The notes under the pieces are model-generated. The model was not told the DNA's origin. It did not search any database and worked only from the letters and a program-made list of their open reading frames with translations. A program made the position numbers and the translations under genes. Shown here piece by piece: positions 26,301 to 37,600 of a stretch of DNA of 64,000 bases. Numbering within the stretch: position 1 is the stretch's first letter; every line of letters starts with the position of its first letter. Location of the stretch: contig CM024168.1 of the NCBI GenBank assembly GCA_013433145.1, positions 7,882,184-7,946,183 on the forward strand, given 5' to 3'. The DNA is from Ascaris suum (Eukaryota; Nematoda; Chromadorea; Rhabditida; Ascarididae).

Positions 26301-28694
26301 TTGACCACATAAGCAGGCTTTTTTTTACTGCGCAACCAATCCTTGAATCAGCATATTATGCACGGCAAAATGTGAAAATATTTATCGAGTGGAGCAACAA
26401 AACTAACAAACAGTGAATAAAAGTGGGCAGTCGAGTTTTGATGTATAATGAAAAAATTGCTAGTTGAATATTAGTGAGCGATCATATCATTAATCACAAT
26501 TTTGACCATTGCTCTTTGTGGCAGATAAAGAGACACCCTCAACAAGGTACTTCACATTCATAATAAGCATGAATTCGCGCTTTGCAATTGCCAATATCGT
26601 ATGTATGACGACGGTCTATTACATTGTGCACTAAAAAGGGATAGGAAGGAAAGTGTCCTATAGGCACTTGAAATAATTTCTAAAACATATCGAAGAACAA
26701 TTATGCATTTTGGAGCGAAAAATCAATGCATCACACATTGGATTGCATGTGAAGTCAAAGTAATCTGCTATCGAAAAGACGATCGGACTATGCCAATAAC
26801 ACTTCAGAAAAAGTAGCAAACTGTTGAGCGGCTGATTATTCGAAAACAGGAATATTCTAACTGAATTTCAGAGTTCTAGCAGAAAGTGCTGTGCACTTGA
26901 GCTGCAATAGAGAACAAAAAACTTCATCGTGCTGCAACTCGATGCTTCGGACAAACACGTATACAACAACTTTTGATGTTTGTCGATTATGTTCCATACC
27001 CGCTTTCGGATTTGATGCGCTGAATAAAAGGCATAAAATTTTAGAATGCGTCATTCACACATAAAACTGTGTCCCTGGTTCCAGATTTCATGCTGCGATG
27101 GAAAAAAGTGGGAAACGTAGAGAATGAAGACCATATTTTCCAGGTCTCAAAATGCAAATGTGGAGAATGGACGTTTTCGAATAGCTAGAAAATAAAGGTT
27201 GACGATGGATCTTTTTACTTTAGCATATTCAAACTTCCATATAAATGATTCTATGGGAAGTTCGCATTTTCGTGTTGTGCGAGAATCTTTACTGAAGATA
27301 ACTAATTACAAGCTCCTCCACGTTAAATGATATTTTAAAGCTGTTTTCAACTCCTTCCCTAGATTACTTAGAAATTAGCTCAACTAGATAACAGGCAATC
27401 ATTCGCGTTACCTTTCAAAAACAGTGACTATACAGTTTGAATTCATCGGAAAGCTCCGACTATTAAAGTAGCAGGCATCTTCAGATCATTCACGAGGACC
27501 AGACCGTGCACCGCTTATCATTACAGCGAGCCACGTCCATCGATATTAGCCAGTTAAGCGCTAAACGTTGTTGGAATCGCTGCAGTGCCTAGTTGGATAG
27601 GGATGGCATTAAGTTTTAACATGCAAGTCAGTCTCTATTCCGTTCCACTCAGCGAAAGTTTCTGCTTATAGTGCATTGGAACTCCGTCAGTCCGATCACA
27701 TTTGATAATGAATAACTCATAAGTGCTTACTGCGGCGAAACAACGCTGTAGTAACTGAATTTAAAACACATAAGCAGATTTCAAGTATGGCACAAAATAT
27801 GCAGTTGAATTCGAACATATGCACCTGCACCATCATACACTGCTGAGATGCATATATACCTAGAGGCTAAGACGTCATGTGCATCATATTCCTACAGCCG
27901 GCAATGAAGGAACCCAAAATTCCAGGTGGCTATCAATCTGGACGATCGTCAGTCGCTAGGAGGGATTTTGTGTGAAAAGATTGGGAGTTTGGCGGAAATC
28001 GAGAAGAGATTTTAGAGCTTAGTAAGGCCGTTTTCCGTTATTGAAAAACGAGAAGAATTCTTCCAGGAAATTCGCTGAACCTTGAGAATTCACTTACCTG
28101 AATGAAGATGCAGGATTTTAATTTCATATTTGTCCCTCTTTTCCTTCACGTTTTCCCTCCTCCCTCCCCCTCCCAATATTCCCATACATGTGGTAATAAC
28201 AACCACTAAGCTAAACAGTTTAGATGACGCGTTGTTACTCACCGGGTAAAGAGTATAAATTTGCGTACAGGGCTGAACAACAAAGGGTTACGGTAACGGA
28301 AGAGGGAAGATGAAACGCGCATGATCACAGCTCTCCGCTGAATATTTGATGCGATGGCAATTCTGACAAAACCCATAATCCACCGAAGAAGTTGTTGTGA
28401 TTTCGTTTCGAGAATTCCATACTCACTAATCAACAGTAAGCTGCACACATTCATCAAGGAAATACTGCATCTTCAAAACGCTGCAACCCAAGTGATTGCT
28501 ACCAAATGGATAGCAACGCTGCACAGCTCTTCGATCATATCGGCAAATACAATTCCTGAGCTGAATTACATAATGCTTCCAAGATCTCTGCACCTATAAG
28601 GAAGTGATAGAATGACAACGATGATAAAAGTCGTCCACTACATGGCGTTTAACACAGTCTGTAGTCATCTAGTTTTTGAGATCAGAGTGATGTA
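23351..28694. other. Intergenic region between the two transporter genes
   Basis: Contains the upstream region of gene A and the 3' flank of gene B. No convincing exon on either strand. The 5.3-kb length argues against an operon. A pyrimidine-rich tract lies at about 28135-28185. Confidence 0.6.
23663..23684 (+). promoter_or_regulatory. G-quadruplex motif upstream of gene A
   Basis: Four G-runs (GGGG, GGGGGG, GGGGGG, GGG) separated by single bases give a textbook G4 consensus on the plus strand. It lies about 310 bp upstream of the gene A start codon (minus-strand gene), so on the template side of the putative promoter region. Regulatory effect is inference. Confidence 0.5.
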
Positions 28695-31600
28695 TTAGCA
28701 CGGGGCAGCATTACCAACTTGCTGCATATGAACGGCATTTCGATGAGGTGAATGGTGATGCTTAGCGTTCGGTTCAGTCCACCATGCTGGTTCCGCTTCG
28801 CCAACAAATGCAAACATTGCTGTGCATATGACGACTGAGGCACAAATCGTGTACAGAATCACCGACCTGAAATCATTGTTAGAATTTACAAAAAAACACC
28901 TACAAATTCATTTCAACAGATGCTTCCTGCAAAATGATTGAAGATATATGTTGACGACGCAACCATCTGATAGTTGTCATTCACGCGGTGGAATAACCAC
29001 CAAAATTGTCTCGCATCGCTTTATGCAATTCAGTGAAGGTACATTTTGCAGCAGAAATCTTAAATTGCAAACTACTAAGGCCGAAATCTTCCGTTTTTTT
29101 TCTTTCAACTCTGTGAATGCTTTTATGCGAGGTGAATGGAACCAATATGCGAAAATGTGAATTCCTGGCCAGTCCATCCCACAAATCCCATCGATAAAAT
29201 TCATCCAGGGTCAAAGAGTCGAAAGGTCAATAGCACACATAGAGAGTTGCTCAAACAGGAGCTGGCAGATAGGATCGTCTTTTTCTTGCTCATCTCATCA
29301 AAGTCTTCTATAAGTTATCAACAATAAAGTGGTACATGAAGAAATACGACTGATAAAAAGACCTTAAGTGACAATTTAAGTACACTTCAAATTGCAAGTA
29401 AACCAAACCACTCATGTTAATCTTGCATTAACAGTTCGCCTTTGTGTGAACCAACCTAGCTTATGCATAGATGCAGTGTCGCCACTATGCAACTTTGTAA
29501 TGTAAATTCGCAAAAGTGCCGAAAAGTTATCAAGAAATGTGCGGAAAATTCGGGATGGATCTGGACTTTATTATGCAAAGTTTGTGAATTCATTTGCAAA
29601 ACGCTTGAGATGTGGCAAAGCCGAGACCAAAGAACTTTGCTCCATTAAAGGCTAGTCTGAAAAGTTGGAAAATTGTAAGCTCCTTCTGTTGAAAACACAT
29701 AAGCCATCAACAAAAGGAGCACAGTTTGAGGAACACTGGTGCACTGTTCCCACTAAAAATGGAGAATCCCTTAACCACCATCTCTTATAAATGGATTTTT
29801 CATGAGCACTTTTTGTCTGAAAAATGACGCCAAGCTCGCCCACCATTGTTGCGGGGTGTTGTTTGGAGCGATAGCATTGACGAAAGGTGGCAGAACCAGA
29901 ATGCCTGCACTGTTGATAATCGACATTACCGCAAAAACGAAGTGAGCGTGTTGTCTTGCCACCTGCAAAATTCGAGACTCAAACTCTCTTTAACATTTGC
30001 AACGCGTGCTCCATATTTGTGTTACCTTTACAAGTAGCTGGAAAGTGGAAAAGACAAGAGGAAAAGAAGGAATTATTGAGAAAGTTCGAAGACGAGTCTC
30101 AGCGAATGCATATACTGCTATGAACTCATTTTGATCTGTACGTTCGATTTGTTGTGTTAAGTATCTGAAGCCTTCATAAACGTGATATCGGTCCAACCAG
30201 AATCCGGATTGGAGGATCTCTTAACGCTAATCTAATTGCGCAACGTCTTCAATGAAGATACGAACTGTACCGAACAAAGAAACATGCAAAGCAAAGTTTT
30301 GATGCGAGGACCGAAGAAACTTTGCATCAAAGTTATTTCATGCGCTATTGCAGTGTAAACTATCATTTGCGGAAAACGACTTGGAGACAAAAAGAATCGA
30401 TTCCTGGTCGTGAACGCGCTACATTTTGTTATCTGTTTTTTGAGTGCGATGCTTGTCTGTCTGACGACAGACGAATTGGCAAATACGAAAATTCTTTTCG
30501 TCCGCTTGTCACAATCCGCGTCAGAAAACTTGCTTTCCTATGAAAACTAGTTTTTATTGGAATAAAATCTTGTCGCGTTAAATTTTCTTGAGTGCTCACC
30601 TACTCTCACTTTTATTATTAAGAAGCTGCTACAGGTGTTTCTATTATGCTCGCTGTTCCCATTTAAGCAAAACTCATTTTTCGGCTGTCCTTGCATGGTA
30701 TCAGATTGAGTTCCGTTCTAGGATGAAAATGACTTCTTTACGCATACACCTTTAAGTGTTCACCTCCTAGACATCTCACAGACACTATCGAAAGAATGTT
30801 TAAAATCACATATCATCGTTATGGAAATAAACGTATGAATAAAATATATGATCGTAATTGTGCTCACAAGGCTTCCACTCTTAACTGGTCCGACCCACAT
30901 AAGGCCACTGAAGGCGACTGCAGCCGTATAAGCAATCTGAGCGAGGAATACCATACTCGGTGGAACAAGCGCCAGACATACAAACGATAAAGCCATTGTG
31001 CCTGAAAACTTTAGTTGCAAAATGCTCATTGTTTTAGTTGCCACAAGTATCTCGCACTTTCCCCCTCGAATAGTATCCTCAGTTTTTATCCCTGCAGACA
31101 AAAGTCGTTTATCACTACTTTTTGAATAGAACCACCTTATGTGCTATGATCAATCGCACTTTAATAAGCGTTAATTATCACCACAACGCAAGTTCCATTG
31201 AGGCTATGAAATATATTATTAAGTCTTTGACTTAAAAACGAAACATGTTCCACCAATAAGCAACTTTTCATCACAAGAATGTTCAGTTCTTGGCGAACAA
31301 GAACATCCTAATCAACGATCTACAGTCACTTTGACCAATCCGGCCAAATATCTTCTTTCCATCCTGAACAATTTTCCAGTCTACCGCAGACTTATCGTTC
31401 TTTGCACCGGAAGCTGTGTTCTAGAATGCAGCGCGTACGGCAACGTGTGATGGGCGGTGTGAGCCACTTTTCGATAGTTAGACCAATTTTTCATCTATAC
31501 GACTAATTCTTTGCAAAAGTGACTAAACCTTTAGATTTTCCAGGATCTTAATCATTTTACACGCGCTGTTTCTTTTTCCAAGCAGATGTCAAAGTCGACC

Positions 31601-34600
31601 TTGTGAAATAATCGTGAATATTTTAACGCGATTCTTGACGGATACACAGCTAGCCATGTCGCTGATTGGTCCGCCCAAGATTTTTGCAAAACAAGAGACC
31701 AGATTGGGAAACGCTGTCATGAATCCCGTATTCGTTATCTCATAGTTGAGCACCTGAAACCGGAAATGAAGATGCAATTACGCGAGAAATTCTTTTATAT
31801 AGGTAGAATCATAATTGTTCAGAAAGCTCATTTGATTATAAGCGGCTGAAGAACGTTCACGAATATAAACCCTAAATATCGCTGAACGAAAAGGTTCGTT
31901 ATCGAAAAATCTCGTATCGCTGAAAAGAATGTTATGCCTCCAAATGATTCTAGGTGATGCTGCAGTTTTTACTACGCATAAAGTTGTTTTACACTGAAGT
32001 TCTTACTACGCTTAGATTGCAATGACTTGTAAAAGAAGTGCGTGCGGTCGTAAAGGATTTTATAGGCATTTGGCAGATCCTTGAGAGATAAGCTACAGGG
32101 TACAGCATCGCCTATTGACTTGTCTGTAGTAAACAAAGAGCGAATTAAGCCTGGAAGACTAAAATTACTGTGCTAGTAAGGGAACTCCTAAAATGATTAC
32201 TACGGGACGTGCAGTGGAAAATCGGCAGAATCTTGAATGGTAGATGTATGTTTAAGTCTTCTTCATCTTCGCCGTGACGCGAAGAGTAGAACGCATGTGA
32301 AATATCCGGGTTTTAGAGCCGATATTAATTAAAAATGATGCAGCAGCAGCAGCTCATTTGTTTACATAATACAAGCCTCATAAACCTTCATGATGCCTAG
32401 ATAAACGTCGTCGCACAGTAAAAGAAAATAACAGCCGCTGAGCAATTTCTTATGTTTGCCAGATGACATAAAATTGCTGCTTTTAATTCAGCTGCTTTTT
32501 GCGATCGCATTCGAGTCATTTTGCATCTTTCGGTAAATTTCTAAGTGAAATCAGCTAGTTGACCGCAGCGTCTTTTTATACCCGTATATTTCGCAGATGA
32601 CATTTTTTTTCTTATTTTTTATTTAAAGTCGATATAGGCGGGGTCAACAAACTTCGAAAACGGTAAATTCAGATGTGCGACTCAAGTATTGTATCAGAAA
32701 GAGCGAGAGGCCATTCTATCTGAGATAAATGCGAAGTGGGAGGGAATGATCCTCGTAACATTTTCCCTTACAGGCTTCAGCTAAGCTCATAAAGCGATCA
32801 GAAATCGTCGAACCTTATTTAAGTAGATAGGTCCGTATTGGACGAATATTTGATATCCAAACGTCGCACCAGTGCAACAAATCCAAACGCCCCATATCGG
32901 GATGCTTTTGAAGATGGCCAAGTAGGGTACTGGCTCGACTTTCATTTCAAGAATCGCTGTTTTGCCCTCTTCAATCTTTCTCAGTTCTTTTGCGCTCACA
33001 AACCTGCAATATCTTCCAAATCAGTCTCTACCATCTAAATCACAGTGTAGTGGTCGGTTTTATGAGTTCCACGAAGTCCTGTTCGAATTTATTTGCTGAT
33101 GCCTGCTTTCCTGAAACAAGCCATTAAGAAGCATTAACGTTGGCAGCGAAGGAATCGCTTCAAAAATGCCTCATCATAAGTGAAATTATATGAAGACTGA
33201 CGCTACAGACACTGGAAAAGATGTGAGCCCAATTCGGATGTACCTCAATATGGCCCAGTTTTCGAAATTCTTACTATCACCACTATAAACTGATTTTGAG
33301 CTACGTTTCTTATCTACTGAAATGCTTTTGAATTTCATACGATTCACAGCGAACAAAGAAGCGGAAAAAATGCTTTCGACAGAAAGTGGGAAGTTACCGG
33401 ATTTGTTACATATTACAACTTATTCGAAGGCGATGAGTATTCCAATTCTTCGAAGCATATTTCTCGTTTCGTTTTCATCGTCAATTTTTTCAATACTTCT
33501 CATTGGTTAGAATTGTCCCAAACAACACAGTTAATGCAGTGAAATATCTAGATTCGAGATGTGGCCAAAAATCACGCAGACTCAGGTAAAAGAGGATTTA
33601 TCGTACAGACCGCATGCATGTGATCACTGTCTGGGTTTCTAGACGTGTAAACCTCCAGTGACAATAAATGGGTCAACTATGTGCGAAATAATTATCAAAG
33701 TTATCAACGTGCCAACAGTTCGAGTTCAAAAATTGACATTGCCTTGTTCGGAAAATCGAATCCAAAAACTGATACGCAGCCGAAAGAGATTTCTTCCTCA
33801 AAGAGAACGTTGGTGGACGAGAACTGTCGAAAGGAATTACATGTCTTACATTGCAGCTGCCAACTTGGAGCCTGGCACCACTTTTGATCGTAAACTAAGA
33901 CGGAAAAATTTGGGCCACTCGAATGCCTCCAGGAGTACGTCGGTATGAAATTCCTGAGCAATGGGCTACCTGTTTCCCTCGTTCTCGTTCTCTACCCACC
34001 TTTCATGTGTAATGATCTTGTCAGAACATCAAAGCAGACTGCTAGCAATGTGTGTAGTGGACAAAAGCAGGCATTTCTGGCCCCATACTGCATCATTTGT
34101 GTGGCACATATTCGTGTCGCCTATTGTAACCGTAAACGATGATATTCAGATGGCTAAATCAGTGAAGCGAAAAAACATTTGTTACTTTTATTTTACACCT
34201 GCATCATTTGTGAGAATTTTCCGTCAACATTGCCTCTACAAACACAGCATTCGTCAATGTTAGCTTCATTGGTAACACTGTTCGAGGCTGCCACTGAAAA
34301 TTCAAGCAGCAAGACGACGAAATTAACGCGATTTTCAAGTTCGAATGGTTGAACAATAGAGGCTGCTCGAAGAACATCGCATTGACTGGGAAGTATATTA
34401 TCGATTGAGTGAGCTGCAAGAGTTCTGCTCAGTATGGAAAAGCTTACCCGTGTATACGAGGTGAGTCACGGAAGAGAAGGTAGAAGATGAGATATGAAAT
34501 GAGTGTGAGGAAACCCTGCACATAATAAACTCCTTCCCAGCCGAATGACGAAACACAAAAAGCACCCGAGACTGGTAGCGTGAACATCGGACCAAACTGC

Positions 34601-37600
34601 AACAGTAGTTTGTTGTAAGAATGCTTGAGAGCTGTTAATGAGTCGCATTTGAGGTCTCACGTCGCTAGCTACCGACTACTATACTCATTCATCTTGTTCA
34701 TTTTTTTCGACGACATTATTTGGCATTTGATGCCTGAAAAGTTCTGGGGTTTTTCAGCTGCGTTGGTCGAATGCCGTACGTGTGGCCGTGCAGAATACCT
34801 TCCTTTGCGCAGATCGAATGCCTTCCCGCTTTTTCGGTCAGTTTTGACGAGAAGGACAAAGACGTTGGCAGCAGATATGAAAAGGACACCTGTCTTCGGC
34901 AGAAACACGAAATGAATCGGTTTTGGATGAGAAATTATATCATACTCGTGGAGAAAAATAAGTCGCTCCTCTCGAAGCACGACGACCTTCTGCGCGGCGT
35001 CGTTAGCATCGAGGAAAGCCTGATCACTCTGTTCAGGAAATTTTATCCACTCAGTTACCCCGCCTTTGACTTCTCATCAACTGCCACCACTGCAACTCCC
35101 TATTCAGCTGCTGCATGTACGTTGAAACCACCATCAAAGTCTGTCGCACACTCAGAGAAAATCTGTAGGAAAAAGCCTGTGACATGGAACAGTCATTTCA
35201 GTGTTGTAACTCATGCAAACTGCGCCTATTTATATGGTAAGTTGCGATTCTGGACATAAAAGACAACATGGCCGTATGCTGGAGTGCCCTAGATGAGATC
35301 AACAGATAATGTGAAGGTGACTTTACAACAAAAGTTTCAAACGGTCCAAGTGAATCAAATCTTTTAGCCCTATCAGATGAGACATATTTGATAATCACTT
35401 TCTCGAAATGCACATCTTTTGCACCTTATCTGTTGCTCCTTTTCGGTGCCCTTCAGCGTGGAGCCGCGACCTTTTCGGACCTCGTAATCACAGTGGTATA
35501 GCCACTAGAACAAACGTTTCCACTTGTGAAAGGCAGTTGCAATAGCATAAATTAAAAAACACCTGCAGATTGCAGGACATCCAAGCAGTGTACATTCCGC
35601 TTTGCTTCAACGGTGACCAATTGGACGCAATTGCTCCCAGAACTGGATAAGATATAGCGAGTGCGAAGCCCTAAAAACATTTCTCAGTTTTAACAACATC
35701 ATTTATAGAATTAATAGTAGCAACATTTCACTTATTTGCTGCTGAATTTGCTTCTATCATTTTCCTTGCTTTCTACGCCCTCCACGAATCTAGGCAAACA
35801 TCACATCTGTTGGTTAAGCCTAACATTTGTAAAGGACAGCAATTGGAAATGAAGCATGTTTGTTCCTTACTTCTCTTGAAAATCTCGAATGACACTTTCG
35901 TCATTCATGGTATATCCTGCTTTATGAGCTGTGATATCAGGCATGAAAGGCAGTTTGATTTACCTGTAGAAATCGCATAAGGAAAAGGCACCAAAATCCG
36001 ATCGAAGCAGACAGCGGAACGAAAAGTGTGGACACAGCAGAAAGTGCTCCGAATAATGTGAACAAATTCCTATAACGAAGGAATGTAATGAAAGAGAATG
36101 CAATTGTTCGGAGTGCAGTCTGTTAAAGGCCGAAATATTTTCAAATGGCAAGCAACATTAGGACACATAAAACTTTAAATGTGTTGCAGGTTAGATTAAC
36201 ATTGAAACAAGTCTCTAGACCGTTAAACAGTGTCGTGCCGAATGAAGTCGAGAGTGAACAAGTGTCCTGAACTCCAAACACCGAGTAACGATTTGATAGG
36301 GAACGACTTCCATCAAAGCTTTGTGAAAGGTGGATTTATGAGACCACTGATGATTGACAACAAAACTGGAACATTCATTTGGTATAATTTTTGGATACGA
36401 AAATTCTGTTAGGGACGTTACCTGTCAAAAAAACCAACTTGTTCACCTTTGGAGACTGTCCACTTGTAGAAAAACTACGATCCTAGAAAGTCTCATCACA
36501 AGTACTTTAAAAATCCATAACTTTGTGCTAACTACGACTGAAAAAAAAAACGAATTTAAAAAAGGCGAACCTAACGGTCATTGCTGTTTCGAGGATGATG
36601 ACCGGGTAGGTGCCTACGAGTGTACCGATTGCCACGGCTGCAAACAACCATCCCTTTTGTACGTTGGTATAATGGTATTGTGCCCCAGCTTTGATTTGTG
36701 ACTCTGAAATGGCCAAAGTAACACTGAAATGCCTAATAAGCAGACGCCGACCAGTGGGTCTCTTTGCAAAGGCGCCACAGCTACCTCACCGTAGAGCCGT
36801 CGTTGCCGTGAGATCGCGTCGTCAGATTGTGCGTATTGAGTTGGTGGCTGTCAGGGTATCGCTGAGCTGTTGCGTCAGTGGCTGAGTCTTTACTGCCTTG
36901 AAGGGTGGAGGCCCATGCTCATATTGGTAGCAAGACCTTCATGTTTTTTGCAATTGACAGCTGTCCTGTTCGCGTAGGTCTAGTTCGCATCTGCGACTCG
37001 AGAGTCCCAAAGGGCACGATTTGGAGTAAATTCAGGACGGAAAGCGGGCTTAACTCATGGTAATATGGGGGAAGAAAGGTCTAGTCCATAAAGAGACACG
37101 TCGCAGTGCTGAAGGATGGTTGGCTGGTCGAACAGTACTGATTTAACGCACACGCCCATAAGGTAATGGCTTTAACCGGTTACGACCGCTTTCCAGTCGC
37201 CAAGGGGAGGGACAGACTTGACGCGCAGTGGAAAGAGTAGAAGTCCACGACATTTTTGCGCGTTGCAGCTTGTGCTGCAAATTTTCGTGTTGTAGGACAT
37301 AGCACACTCTAAGAAATTTTCGTGATGGTGATGTATAATAAAACTCAACTCACGAAACTTTGGACTGGACAGACTCTAGATAAGTTCAAGTTGATAAAGC
37401 AGGACGTGTTATTTCGAAAATTTCCAACGGTGCAACAACCAACACCATAGTTCAAAAAATCAAAGTCAACTGGCAGTACTGATTCGCGAACTTTCTGCTT
37501 ATAGGTTGCGCACTGTCTATGTATACAACTGTTTTCCTGGTAAGCGCCAATTAGTTCGAAAAAGATGTAAAACCTAGAGAGGGAGGAAATATAAAGGGCA

